From contig NC_134082.1 of NCBI RefSeq assembly GCF_000715075.1, positions 139,178,948 through 139,242,947 of the forward strand: a DNA stretch of 64,000 nt, given 5' to 3'. This DNA is from Nicotiana tabacum (Eukaryota > Streptophyta > Magnoliopsida > Solanales > Solanaceae). The stretch's first letter is position 1, and the number at the start of each line of letters is the position of its first letter. Of this stretch, positions 12,001 to 26,900 are shown piece after piece. The position numbers and the translations under genes were made by a program. A model generated the notes under the pieces. The model was not told the DNA's origin, did no database searches, and saw only the letters and a program-made list of their open reading frames with translations.

Positions 12001-15000
12001 TGCACTGAACTCTGTTGCGGTCGGTTGTTTTATAGTAGCTTGTATAGCTACATGGCCATATTGTGTGGGGAAATTGGAGAATATCAAACTCACAAATAGT
12101 AATACAATTTCCAATTTGGCTCTCCCTCTCTCTTATCCCAATTCCCACCTGTATCGATTGTTCAACCTGACCAGATTGTAATCCAATTTTTAATCTGTGT
12201 ATCATGATTCCACTCCCCTTCCCAAACAACTCATTAGAAACTTAAAGATATCAAGTATGAAAAATAGAAATTTAAAATAAAATAGAAAAGAACAGGTTTT
12301 GAATTTTTTGAACAACAATGTACTAGAATAGCTCATTATGTAGGAGTGTAAGGTTATGTAAAAAGTGTAAATAGATATTCTTTACTTCTAACTAGGTAGG
12401 TAAATTTTCTACAAATACAAAATATCCTGTGTATCCTTGGGAATATTTATGAAATATTCTTTAATATAGCCTTATGTATATAGAGATTTTGTGAATCTAA
12501 ATACTTAAACCATATTCTTAGTTTTAAGTTTTAACACGTTCCTCAAACTCAAGATGGTGAATTAACATGAGTTTGTATATCAAAGCTAAAATAATTGAGT
12601 AAATTGGATCATCTTTTATTTTTTTGTCCTGATTGTGACGAAATCTACCCAGTAACAATGCACCAGTGAATCTATGAGGAGGAGAAGAATCTTTGGAACA
12701 TTGATAAAAATGTAACGTTTAGAGGAGGTGACTCAATATTGGATCTCTAAAATCATAAAGGAAGAAAGGAGAAAGAGATTTCTCTTGAAGGGTGACCGGA
12801 GATTTGGTGCTAGTGGAGGGACTGAAAGCCCAAATTCAAAAACTGCAGAAAAAGAGAAGAGAAGATGGCTTTTCTTGAGCAGTGCGTAGAAATTCAATAT
12901 TCAGATGGTCTGAAGACTCTGGAAGAGCAACTGGAAATTCAATATTTAGGGGAATGACTCAATACCCAAGACCTAATACCATTAAAAAAAAGAAGTCGTA
13001 GAAAAATGGTCAATATGTGACTAGATTAGACGCGATGGAGGTGGTGATGCTAGAGCAGGTGCCCAATTTAGAGTGTTGCACCGGAGATATGATAAACTTA
13101 AAAATGGTATCCTGGTGTGCAATGCTTCTGTTGTGCACGGTTCCCAGGAAGGTCTAACTCTCATTGGGTCTATTGTATGCAACCTTATTGCATTTCTGCC
13201 ATATAAGAATGATAAACTTCTGTAAAAAAAAAGGACGAGACTTTAGCAAGGCATGCGTGCACGCCGGCAAGCAGAAACTACTTATAATTGTAACTTAATT
13301 TCAATATTAAGAATAGCTCTAAGCTATCCCCCCCCAAAAAGGGGAAACAAAAAAAATGATAGCTCTAGCTACTTTTTTGTTGATGTTTAATTTCGTTAAT
13401 ACATGTGTATTTGCTCATTGACGTTCACAGTGATTTCCTGAATACAATGACATCAAATGAGCTTACTTGTTGGATATTCCCAGTTTTTCCCATTTATTAA
13501 TCAATCAGCTATGTCCAGACTAATATTTCTCTTTATATTTGGACTGTAGCTTCTAGAAGAGGGGGAGGATTTGAAAGGTCGATCTACATTAAGGTCAAAA
13601 TTAGAACTTCCGGTGCAGGTAATTTGGTGAATTTCTTTGCTGTCCTTAATTCAGTGCTTTCCCGAGTTGGATAACTCTGTTTGAGCCCCCTTTTCTTAAT
13701 ATGATATTAAGAATCCAAAATTGAGGCGTTTATGTAACTCTTCTAGGTCTAATGTCTTCTTTTTTTCCATACGTATTGTGGATTTGCATTCTCAATGGCA
13801 CATGTTGAATAAATTGTTTAAAGCAATAGTTATAATCACATTATAGTTTGATTTGTTATTCCTTTTTTCTGATAAGTAAGATATGTTATTTCTTTTATAT
13901 GTGAGGTTGTTGGGAGCCATAAATAGAATAAAAGAAAATCTCTTTCCACCCTTGATTTGTAACAATAAGCTTCTTTATGTGCATGAATTTTGTACTCATA
14001 ATTACACCTTCTTCCTGAGTGTTGTGGGAAATGTTTTATTAGTGCATATTAGATCATGAATCTCTTGATGAATGAGAGTCTGCCAGTATAAAGGTTTCGC
14101 GCTAGTGTGATATTGTTACTGGCTTATTATCTTGCTTGTCCGTCTTTGCTACTCTTTTTGCTTGAAAGAATGCTCGTGGACTAGAGGTCAAATGAAGTGC
14201 CAAAAAGTTTACTTTAGTAGTATGGTTTTGTGATTGAATTTCATAATTCTATTTTGTCTTCTCTCTTGATCATGGATTATATTCTTCCAGGCAGTACTCA
14301 ATTTGCAAGTTCCTGTGGATCACTCTAAGGAAGTCAGTGATTGCAAGCATCTGATTAAAACCTTGGTTATGGGTAATAATTCACTAACATTACCCTGTTC
14401 ATCATGGCTGTTAGATGAACCATCTTGCTCTATTTTAATTTGAGTTGGTCTGCTCTTTTTCATTGTGACTAGTCACCTTTACGTCTTTCAGGAATGAAAA
14501 CCATAATATGGAGCATCACCCATGCGCATTTGCCACGATCACAGGTATAGAACATTAGCTGTGCCTGGTGTTTCACCTTCATAATTTTACTTTTCTTATG
14601 TGGTCCAACTGGTTTTAGGTTTCGGCATCCACCCAGGGAACGCCTCCTCAAGTTCTTGCCTCAGCATCAACTACTTCATCAGTACCTCAACCTTTTAAAG
14701 GAATGAGAGAAGACGAGGTATTATGCTAATGCAGCATTTGATCTTGCCTAGTGGCTCAACTGCATCACTTTAATCTTTGCCTAGGGAATGCCTGTGGCTG
14801 AGGAACTCTGCAACTCACTTCATGTTTCACTGTTGGTAGGTTTGGAAAGCTTCTGGTGTGCTTAAAAGTGGTGTTCATTGCTTGGCATTATTCAAGGAGA
14901 AGGACGAAGAGAGAGACATGATCCACCTTTTTTCCCAGATTTTGGCTATTATGGAACCACGAGATTTGATGGACATGTTCTCCTTATGCATGCCTGAATT

Positions 15001-18000
15001 GTTTGAGTGCATGATTTCTAACACACAGTTAGTCCACATATTTTCAACCCTATTGCAAGCACCAAAAGTTTTCAGACCATTTGCAGATGTCCTGGTTAAC
15101 TTCCTTGTAAGCAGCAAACTTGATGTCCTTAAGCATCCAGATTCACCTGCAGCAAAGCTAGTTTTGCATCTTTTTCGGTTTTTGTTTGGTGCTGTCGCAA
15201 AGGCTCCTTCAGATTGTGAGCGCATACTGCAACCTCATGTGCATGTTATTATGGAAACTTGCATGAAAAATGCATCCGAGGTTGAAAAACCCATTGGTTA
15301 TTTGCAACTCCTTCGTACAATGTTCCGTGCCCTTGCAGGAGGAAAATTTGAACTTCTATTGCGTGACTTGATTCCTATGCTGCAACCCTGTTTGAATATG
15401 CTGTTGGCTTTGCTTGAGGGGCCTAATGGTGAAGATATGCGGGAGCTTCTGCTGGAGCTTTGCTTGACCCTTCCTGCACGATTAAGTTCACTGTTACCTC
15501 ACCTTCCTCGCCTGATGAAGCCTCTTGTTATGTGTCTTAAAGGTAGTGATGACCTAGTGAGTCTTGGTTTAAGAACACTTGAGTTTTGGATTGATAGTCT
15601 GAATCCTGATTTTTTGGAACCAAGCATGGCAAATGTCATGTCCGAGGTGATTTTGGCATTATGGTCTCATTTGAGGCCTGCACCTTATCCTTGGGGTGGG
15701 AAGTCTCTGCAGCTCCTTGGAAAGTTAGGTGGGCGTAATAGGCGTTTTCTCAAAGAACCTCTTGCTCTTGAATGCAAGGAAAATCCTGAGCATGGGCTTC
15801 GTGTGATCCTTACATTTGAACCGTCCACCCCATTTTTGGTGCCTTTAGATCGTTGTATAAATCTTGCGGTGGCTGCTGTCATGCAAAGAAGTGTCATTGT
15901 GGATGCTTTCTACAGAAAACAAGCTCTGAAATTTCTTCGTGTATGCTTGTCCTCTCAGCTTAATCTTCCTGGTAGTGCTACTGATGATAGATTGACTTCT
16001 AGGATGCTATCGACCTTGTTAGTTTCCTCAGTTGATCCATCTTGGAGAAGATCAGAGACATCTGATATAAAGGTTCGTGATATAACTTAGTGGTTGTGTT
16101 TATTCCAAAAAACCTGTTGATTACTTTATTGCTGGTAATGCGTTTATCCTGTGTTGCTGGCTACAGCAATATCAGAAATTTATTTGATCACGTAGTTGCC
16201 TGAGAGTAAGGAAGATTTCAGGGTAACCTCTTATCTTATTTCCATTTGAATTCAAATTAATGATATTGAAACTGCCTTGCTTCTAGGCTGACCTGGGTGT
16301 CAAGACAAAGACTCAACTCCTTGCTGAAAGATCTGTTTTTAAAATTCTTCTTATGACCATTATTGCGGCAAGTGCTGAAGCCGATCTGCATGATTCCAAG
16401 GATGAGTATGTCATCAGCATCTGTCGACATTTTGCCATTGTATTTCATATAGAAAGCTCTGCCGCCCATGGTTCTCTTTCAGTTACTCCAGTTGGTGCCT
16501 CTGTGCTTTCATCTAGCACCAGCATTAGTGCAAAGTCAAGATATAGTACTTCTTCCAACCTGAAAGAGTTGGACCCTCTTATATTTTTGGATGCTTTGGT
16601 GGATGTCCTGGCGGATGAAAATAGACTGCATGCCAAGGCAGCTTTAAATGCACTAAATGTGTTTGCTGAGACCCTTCTATTCCTTGCTCGCTCGAAACAT
16701 TCAGATGTGTTGATGTCAAGAGGAGGTCCTGCCACACCTATGATTGTCTCTAGCCCATCAATGAGTCCTGTATATTCTCCACCTCCTAGTGTTCGTGTCC
16801 CTGTTTTTGAGCAGCTTCTGCCCCGTCTTCTGCATTGTTGCTTTGGATGTACATGGCAAGCACAAATGGGGGGAGTCATGGGGCTTGGTGCTTTGGTTGG
16901 GAAAGTCACTGTTGAAACTTTGTGTGCTTTCCAAGTCCGTATCGTGCGGGGACTTGTTTACGTCCTCAAGAGACTTCCTGTTTATGCCACTAAAGAGCAA
17001 GACGAGACCAGCCAGGTGCTTACACAAGTTCTTCGTGTGGTGAATAATGTTGATGAAGCAAATAGTGAAGCGCGGAGGCAAAGCTTCCAAGGAGTTGTTG
17101 AATACTTCGCATCAGAGTTATTTAATCCTAATGTGTCTATTAATGTGAGGAAGATTGTGCAGTCTTGTTTAGCACTTTTGGCAAGCAGGACTGGTAGTGA
17201 GGTTTCTGAGTTGCTTGAACCCTTATACCAACCTTTGCTTCAGCCTCTTATACTACGTCCATTACGGTCAAAGACTGTTGATCAACAGGTGATGTTTTGT
17301 TGGTAGAGTTGTTATAATCATTTTCTTGCTTGCTGAACTAATCATCTTGTATCTTCAGGTGGGGACTGTTACAGCTTTGAACTTTTGCTTGGCCTTGAGA
17401 CCTCCACTTCTAAAGTTGACTCAGGAGCTGATCAATTTCCTGCAAGAAGCATTGCAAATAGCTGAGGCTGATGAAACAGTATGGGTTATGAAATTTATGA
17501 ATCCTAAGGTAGCAACCTCGTTAAACAAACTGCGCACAGCCTGCATTGAATTACTCTGCACTGCTATGGCGTGGGCCGACTTTAAAACCCAAAATCAATC
17601 TGAATTGCGTTCAAAAATTATTTCAATGTTCTTCAAGTCTCTGACAAGCAGAAATTCAGAAATTGTAGCTGTTGCAAAGGAAGGGTTGCGACAGGTTGGT
17701 TTTAGCTTGAAATCAGGGTCTCTTTTTATTCCATCATCACTTACTGATGTTCTATTCTTCCATGCTTAAGGCTTATTACTGGATCTGCTTAGAAATGTCA
17801 TTTGGTTACAGTTACGTTCCCTTGCACATTTCTTTACTGGTGACGTTGGGAGAAAAAATAACTTGTTATAGTATTTAGTTTGCAGGACTATAAATACAAA
17901 TTGACAAAAAATCGATGAAATTAGGGTTGCAAGAGGATCAATTTTTGTGCACGCATAGAACATTGAATGTTGTATTTGAAGGCATTTTCGAGCATGTTTT

Positions 18001-20942
18001 AACATTAGGTTCTCATCATTTACTCCCTAAGCCATCTGAATGATATGGATAATGGACACATGCGTAGCAGGATGCTTTTTTTCGTCTGTTGAATGATATA
18101 ACTGTTCAGTCAATTCATTTCTTCATTAGTTCTAATTTGGTCTTTCCTTCATGGTATCGTTGTTATGTAGGTCATACAACAGCAAAGGATGCCAAAAGAA
18201 CTTCTACAAAGTAGTCTTAGACCTATATTGGTTAACTTGGCCCACACTAAAAATCTCAGCATGCCTCTTCTTCAAGGTTTGGCCCGCTTGCTTGAACTTC
18301 TGTCCAATTGGTTTAATGTGACCTTAGGTGGCAAGTTACTGGAGCATCTTAGGAAATGGTTGGAACCTGAAAAGCTAGCACAGTGCCAGAAATCGTGGAA
18401 GGCTGGCGAGGAACCAAAAATAGCTGCTGGTAGGATACAGCTTTGCTCCTAATAATCACATGGGCTGAGTGAATATACTTCTTGTTTTTGACATGTATTT
18501 CTCCTTATGGATGCAGCTATTATCGAACTCTTCCACCTGCTTCCCTCTGCAGCTGGGAAGTTTCTGGATGAGCTTGTGACGTTGACTATAGATTTGGAAG
18601 CAGCTCTTCCACCTGGGCAGTTTTACAGTGAGATTAACAGTCCATATAGGCTGCCATTGACCAAGTTCCTGAATCGATATCCAACTGCTGCTGTTGATTA
18701 CTTTCTTGCTCGATTATGTCAACCTAAATACTTCAGGCGGTAAGTAGAATACTTGTTGAAATTGCATTCTCATGGTTCCATTACAAGCAGTTATGCAGCT
18801 TTTATGCTTCCATGGTTTTCTGATATGGTTCATAAATTTGCAGGTTTATGTACATCATAAGGTCAGATGCTGGACAGCCTTTAAGAGAAGAACTTGCAAA
18901 ATCACCAGAAAAGATAATTGCAAGTGCCTTTCCCGAATTTATTACCAAATCTGATGCACCTGCTGGACAAGAATCTTTGAGTCGGCCAAGCACTTCAACT
19001 GGTGATGAAGGCCTTGCTACACCTCAAGCCGAGGCTTCTGTCCCTTCAGTTTCAACCAATGTGGCACCTCAGGATGCTTATTTCCAGGGTCTTGCTTTGG
19101 TGAAAACTTTGGTCAAGTTGATGCCTAACTGGTTACAGAACAATCGTGTTGTCTTTGATACGCTGGTATTGATGTGGAAGTCGCCAGCAAGAATCTCCCG
19201 TCTGCAAAATGAACAGGAATTAAACTTAGTGCAGGCAAGTTATGTTGCATTTGCAAACTGGTATTTGTAGTCTTCATTACATAATGATCCCTTCGCCTCA
19301 AGTATTGTATTCCCTGTTGCTATTATTTGGTACTACTTATCCTTTATATCTCCCTTTTCTTTTCTCTTCCATCTTCCTTCCTTCCTTCCTTTCTTTCCTC
19401 TTCTTCTTCTTGCCCTTCCTGAGCCGAGGGTCTATTGGAAATAGCCTCTCTACCTGCTTTAGGTAGGGGTAAGGTCTGCGTACAGACTACCCTCCCCAGA
19501 CCCCACCTGTTGGGATCATACTAGGTTTGTTGTTGTTGTTGTTGTTTATTACATAATGATCCCTGGATAATTGTTTGTTTTCGAAGTGCTTGTTCAATAT
19601 GCATGAAAACTTTATCTCATTGATTGCTTCATAGAATCAAAACCTAGCTCTGTGAATTCTGTTTTTGATATTTGAGATCTTTGTGTGCGACTTTGACCGT
19701 TTTTACCCATTTTGTTCCTTCTCATGCTGTTTTCGTTGAAATAATAATTAGTTTCCTCAATCTATTGGGGAAAGGAGTATGATTTACCTTTTATTGTCAT
19801 GCCCCTTAAATAGTCAAGAAAAACTTTCTTATTGCTAGCAGATAATTGCATTATTTCTGAGGTTCCAAAACTATTACTTTTTTTTTTATTATATTGCCAA
19901 GTTCTCCTAATTGTGCTTCTGTTTTGGCATATATTCAGGCCATTGTTTTATTTATATATTTGTTTATCACATGAGTTTCCTGCTAAATTACGGGATAAAT
20001 ATTTGCAGGTCAAAGAGAGCAAATGGCTTGTCAAATGCTTCCTGAATTATTTGCGACATGATAAAACTGAAATCAATGTTCTGTTTGATATCCTTTCCAT
20101 CTTCCTCTTTCGTACTCGTATAGACTTTACCTTCTTGAAGGAGTTCTATATCATTGAGGTATGTTTGTAATGCTGCTATCTGTCTATCAAATTCTTTTCT
20201 CTAGATGGAAGTGTTTGTTTTGATAACTCATCGTGGCTTGCCATTAAGGTTGCTGAAGGATATCCATCCAACATGAAGAGAACCCTGCTCCTGCATTTTT
20301 TGAACCTTTTCCAATCGAGACAACTTGGTCTTGATCATTTGGTGGTTGTAATGCAAATGCTTATTCTTCCGATGCTTGGTCATGCATTTCAGAATGGTCA
20401 GACTTGGGATGTAGTTGACTCTGCTATAATTAAGACTATTGTTGACAAGCTTCTTGACCCTCCTGAAGAGGTAAATGATTGCATCTCTTTATGTTCGTAT
20501 ATCCTTCATTTTCTTTTACTGATAATGTTCTGCTAATTTTGGGTATATTTCATTTTCTTTCCTGATTTATCTTTGTAGGTCTCTGCTGATTATGATGAGC
20601 CTTTGAGGATAGAGCTTTTGCAACTCGCTACTCTCCTTCTCAAGTATCTGCAGACGGACCTTGTTCATCATCGGAAGGAACTTATAAAGTTTGGTTGGAA
20701 TCATCTTAAACGGGAAGATAGTGCTAGTAAACAGTGGGCATTTGTTAATGTCTGCCATTTCTTGGAGGCTTATCAAGCTCCAGAGAAAATTATACTTCAG
20801 GTACCACTATTTGTGGTGGTTCCACGATGCCATCTGCATGCAATATGTCGCTGGCGTAAAGTTCTATTTATTATAAGTTAAAAAGCACTCCCCCAGATAA
20901 ATTCGACTTATCTCACCTGAAATTTTATTTGTTAGTGCGTAT

Positions 20943-20996
<54 letters not shown>

Positions 20997-23900
20997 CATT
21001 AGTGTCGTATTCAATCACCTCATTGTTGTTAGCTACATCAATCAATGGCATAGTATTTCATTGATGCACTCTTATCAGTGACATGTTTCTATGTTGTCTT
21101 TCTTGAACTATGCTCTAACCTTCTCGTGGATTTTTTCCAAAGGCTACTCGCATTAGTGTAGATAGGTTTTTGGTATCTTCTCTGTTCTGTCTGTTTCTGC
21201 TACTAATGTATAAACCAAGCATTAGTACTTATGTGTTTTTTTCCTGTTTGGGAGATATCTCTTATATCCCACTGCCTCCTACCACTACAATGCTGTTTGT
21301 AACGAGACTAACTTTGATTACAGGTTTGTTGTCCATGTATGCAGTAGTTTGCTGGTCTACTTTTTTAATGCTTATTTGGCGATTTTCATAGCTTTTATGC
21401 TTACAAATCGGATAAAAAATCTTGAGCTAATGTTTGTACGTGCTTATAGAATAGGCTCGGTTGTGTTTGCATGAGTTTCTGATGCCTATTATTTTTCTAC
21501 TTTATCTCATTGTGAGAATCATGGATTAACTCGTGGTTTTGATTATTGATGGTTGATGCAGCATATTTTACTCCTTATTGATCATGCCCTTTAGTCATTT
21601 CTACTCTACCTCATTATGAGGATCATGAAAAAACGTGTGATTTTTATTATTGATGTTTGATGTAACGTATTTCGCTCCTGATTTGATCTTTTCCTTTAGT
21701 CCTCCAATTTGGTTCATACAACTTAAATTTTGTCTCTGAACTATATTGTGCCGTGATATTCGTTTTGTGCAATCTAATCTTAGGGGGAATTAGTTGCTGC
21801 AGGTATTTGTCGCTCTCCTCAGGACTTGCCAGCCGGAGAATAAAATGTTGGTTAAGCAAGCGCTTGATATACTCATGCCAGCACTTCCAAGAAGGTTACC
21901 GCTTGGTGATTCCCGTATGCCTATCTGGATACGTTACACCAAAAAGATTCTTGTTGAGGAGGGTCATTCTATCCCTAATCTCATCCACATTTTCCAGCTC
22001 ATAGTTCGCCATTCAGATCTATTCTACAGTTGTAGAGCACAGTTTGTACCTCAGATGGTGAACTCTCTGAGTCGCCTTGGATTGCCATATAATACTACAG
22101 CTGAAAATAGACGACTTGCTATTGAACTTGCTGGGTTGGTTGTAAACTGGGAACGACAAAGACAAAGTGAAATGAAAATAGTACCTGCTAATGATGGGAC
22201 TGGTCAAAATGCTGACGGACTGAGTCATGCTTCTGCTGGTAGTGTTGATCTTAAGCATCCAACGGATGGATCTTCATTCTCAGAAGATCCTAGTAAGCGT
22301 GTGAAGGTTGAACCTGGTCTTCAATCCCTGTGTGTTATGTCGCCTGGTGGTGCTTCCTCAATTCCTAATATTGAAATTCCTGGATCTGGTGGGCAACCAG
22401 ATGAAGAGTTTAAGCCAAATGCAGCTATGGAGGAAATGATTATTAATTTTCTTATCAGAGTATGGCTTTCTCCTGAATTATTTTTTGAAACTCTAGGCTG
22501 GAGCATAATTCTTTCTATTTTATCCTGTGTTTGTCCACTGCTTCTATTTAGTGAACATGGGATTGTCTATTGTATCTACTTCTTAAAATAAGACAGGACA
22601 TTCTATCTTATCCTATTTTTGTTTGCCTGTGATTTGCTCTTGTTGGTGTACAACTTAAATTTGGTAAATGCTTATGTGGGTCTTCAAACTTAGTTTCCTG
22701 AGATGCTTCTTTTCCAAGTCGTTGAAGCAGTTCTGTTTTGTCTGCACTTTCTTTATTCACTCATCTCGAAAGAACTCAGTACTTAATCCAATATTTGTTG
22801 TGTGAAGCTACAGTTTAATGTTCACGCTCAATCATTAGCACTTTCTTTTTGTGTCTCGGTTTGTTTGTGTGGTGGTGGTGGTTTTGGGGGGGGGGGACTG
22901 TGCTGCGATGTAGCTGAACCATTTTAAGCAAGCGGGAGTCATGCTTCTATTTTTTTTTCTTCAAAATGTTGAGGATAAGGTGTTTCCTTTTTCAGTTTAT
23001 TGTTTCCATTTTACAATACTAGTTCGCTTCGCTAGATGATTTAATGTTTCCTCATTCTTGAGTGTTAACTTGTTGAGGTCTGACATTAGGTAGCATTAGT
23101 AATAGAGCCCAAAGATAAGGAAGCAAGTTTGATGTATAAACAAGCTTTGGATCTGTTATCACAAGCCTTGGAGGTGTGGCCAAATGCTAATGTCAAATTT
23201 AATTATTTGGAGAAGCTGCTCAGCAATGCTCCACCTTCTCAGTCAAAGGACCCTGCCATAGCACTAGTCCAGGGCCTAGATGTGATGAACACGGTTTTGG
23301 AGAAGCAACCTCATCTGTTCATCCGCAACAATATCAACCAGTTATCTCAGGTATGTCCCTAGGCTAAACCATTTACTTCATGCCTATGACCCCACTTCCA
23401 ATCAGAGCATCATATCTCAGATGTACTTTTTTTATACAGATTCTAGAACCGTGCTTCAAATACAAAGTGCTTGATGCTGGGAAGTCACTTTGCTCCCTCT
23501 TGAAAATGGTTTCCCTTGCTTTTCCTCCTGAAGCAGCTAATACAACACAAGATGTGAAGATGTTGTATCAAAAGGTAGAAGAGTTTATACAGAAGCACCT
23601 TGCTGCTGTTGCAGCTCCTCAGACTTCTGGAGAAGATAATTCAGGTAGCATGGTCAGCTTTGTGCTTTATGTAATCAAAACCTTGGCAGAGGTGCACAAA
23701 AACTTTATTGAACCAGCAAATCTGGTCCGTCTTCTTCAGCGCCTGGCTCGAGACATGGGGTCATCCATTGGATCCCATGTGAGGCAGGTATTACATTATG
23801 TTTCAGATGCTGTATTTGTTATCATTTAGTTTCTGCTGATTCAAATGTGAGAGTATGAGATGTATTTATTTGATAAAACCATTTTCAAGAGCATTCATTG

Positions 23901-26900
23901 CCCTTTGAAAGAAGTCAAAATAAAAAAAGAATCTAATGCTCTAGTGGAATTGAAGACTTCCAATGCTCATGCTATTTGAAATAGCTTTCAACATGGAGTC
24001 GAGACTCCATAACGTACACAAAGAGTGAGCGATCTATGAATATTATCCCAATTCAGGTCTTGTTCCGCGCTTAAATGGATAACTGAAACTCTTAATGATT
24101 CTGGAGTGTCTTTTGGTATACGTTAGAGCTGATTTTATGCGTTTTTCTTGAGTTTGAGTTTGCTCAATTCTTCTCTTAACTGTACGTGAGGCAGATTCTT
24201 TTAATGTAGTGCGCATTTTATTGACCACAAGTCATGGTATACTCCCACTTACAGGGTCAGAGATCAGATCCTGATTCTGCTGTCACATCTTCTCGTCAAG
24301 GTGCTGATGTTGGTGTTGTCATCACCAACCTGAAATCTGTGTTGGGCCTTATTAACGAAAGGGTCATGGTCATCCCAGATTGTAAACGATCTGTAACACA
24401 AATACTCAACTCCCTGCTGTCTGAGAAGGGTACTGACCCTTCTGTGTTGCTTAGCATATTAGATGTAATAAAGGGATGGATTGAAGTGGACATGACTAAA
24501 CCTGGAGTTGCTATTGCATCTAGTACCTTTCTTTCTCCAAAAGATGTTGTTTCTTTCCTCCAGAGGCTTTCACAAGTGGATAAACAGAACTTCACCCCTA
24601 GTCCTGCAGAAGAGTGGGACAAAAAGTATCTTGAGCTTCTCTATGGTCTTTGTGCAGATTCAAACAAGTAAGCAACCCTTCGTTTTTACTTTTGCTCAGT
24701 TATTTTTCATTTGAGGGGGAATTCAGCTTGCTTTAACCATGGGCATGGGATGGAACGACCTTGTTGATTTCCAGGTATGCTCTCTCTCTGCGTCAAGAAG
24801 TTTTCCAGAAGGTAGAGAGGCAATATTTACTTGGTTTACGGGCAAAAGATCCTGAAGTGAGAATGAGGTTTTTCTCTCTTTATCATGAATCCCTTGGGAG
24901 AACACTGTTCACAAGATTGCAGTACATCATCCAAATACAGGACTGGGAGGCTTTGAGTGACGTATTTTGGCTAAAGCAAGGGCTTGATCTTCTTTTGGCT
25001 ATATTGGTTGAGAATAAGTCTATAACGCTGGCTCCAAATTCTGCCAAGGTGCCTCCACTTGTTGTGTCAGGTTCTGTTGGTGATTCTACAGGGCCACAAC
25101 CTATGGTCTTGGATGTTCCAGAAGGTTCGGAAGAGGCTCCTCTAACCTTTGATAGTTTTGTGGCAAAACATACACAATTTTTGAATGAAATGAGCAAGCT
25201 CCAGGTAATGGCATTTTCGTTTAGCTTACAAACATTTGTCTTGAGTCTTCCATGAGATAGCCATATACCTCTGAGCCTCTGTCACTGGTGTAAGCACTCA
25301 TGATCATGATTAGAGTCGGCTTTTTGTCTCAGGTCCTTGTTTATTGTTTATTTTTTATTTATAGATAACCCTTTTTAGGTCAAATTTCTGTTGTTCTGTA
25401 ACTGCATTGTGATCTTTTTTCTACCCACATTTCTTTCGAAACTCTGCTCTTCTATTGTTGGGCAGAATCTCCTTTTAGATTTGTTTATGCATCTTTAGTT
25501 ATATACACTTAACGGACTGGGTCATTTGTTCTAATATGGTTATGTTGCTCCTCTTGCCTATTTGAGAGGTCAATTCTAGCCACCCTTGCGGGATTTATGC
25601 TACGGCAATTTTAACACATAATGATGTCTGCATTACACTTTTTATCTTTAAGAGTTTGTTGCATTTAAGATTTCTCCTTTGTTTAAGGTTGCTGATCTTG
25701 TCATTCCACTGCGAGAACTGGCACACACAGATGCAAACGTTGCATATCACCTCTGGGTTTTGGTGTTTCCTATTGTATGGGTGACTTTGCACAAGGAAGA
25801 ACAGGTAGCCCTTGCAAAGCCAATGATAACTCTGTTATCAAAGGACTATCATAAGAAGCAGGCAACCCATCGGCCAAATGTCGTGCAAGCTCTTCTGGAA
25901 GGACTTCAGCTAAGTCATCCTCAGCCTAGAATGCCTAGTGAATTAATCAAGTACATTGGAAAGACTTACAATGCGTGGCACATTGCGCTAGCCCTGCTGG
26001 AAAGTCATGTTATGCTTTTTTTGAATGATACTAAATGCTCGGAGTCTCTGGCTGAGCTTTACCGATTACTCAATGAAGAAGATATGAGGTGTGGATTGTG
26101 GAAGAAAAGGTCAATTACTGCTGAGACGCGGGCTGGACTTTCACTGGTTCAGCATGGCTATTGGCAGCGGGCTCAAAGTCTCTTCTACCAGGCCATGGTT
26201 AAAGCAACCCAAGGCACTTATAACAATACGGTACCAAAAGCTGAGATGTGTCTTTGGGAGGAGCAGTGGCTAAGTTGTGCTGGCCAACTCAGTCAATGGG
26301 ATGTGCTGGTTGACTTTGGGAAGATGGTTGAGAATTATGAGATATTGCTTGATAGTCTGTGGAAACAGCCTGATTGGGCATATTTGAAAGACCATGTTAT
26401 CCCTAAGGCTCAAGTGGAGGAGACACCAAAACTTCGTATTATTCAGGCATATTTTTCCCTCCATGAGAAGAGTACAAATGGTGTTGCAGAGGCTGAAAAC
26501 ATTGTCGGAAAAGGTGTTGATCTTGCTTTGGAACAGTGGTGGCAGTTACCTGAAATGTCCATTCATGCCAGAATTCCCCTTCTACAGCAATTTCAACAAC
26601 TTGTTGAAGTTCAAGAATCAGCTAGGATAATTGTGGACATTGCCAATGGAAATAAACTTTCTGGAAATTCTGTTGTTGGGGCTCATGGTGGCCTATATGC
26701 GGATCTTAAGGACATCCTTGAGACGTGGAGACTGAGGATACCAAATGAATGGGACAGTTCATCTGTTTGGTATGATTTGCTTCAATGGAGGAATGAAATG
26801 TATAATGCTGTGATTGATGCTTTTAAGGATTTTGGTACTACAAATTCACAGTTGCATCACCTTGGATACCGTGACAAGGCGTGGAATGTCAATAAGCTTG

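Noticed and set aside
16445..16909. 154-residue minus-strand open frame within TRA1 exon 13
   Set aside because: Antisense shadow of a long conserved coding exon.
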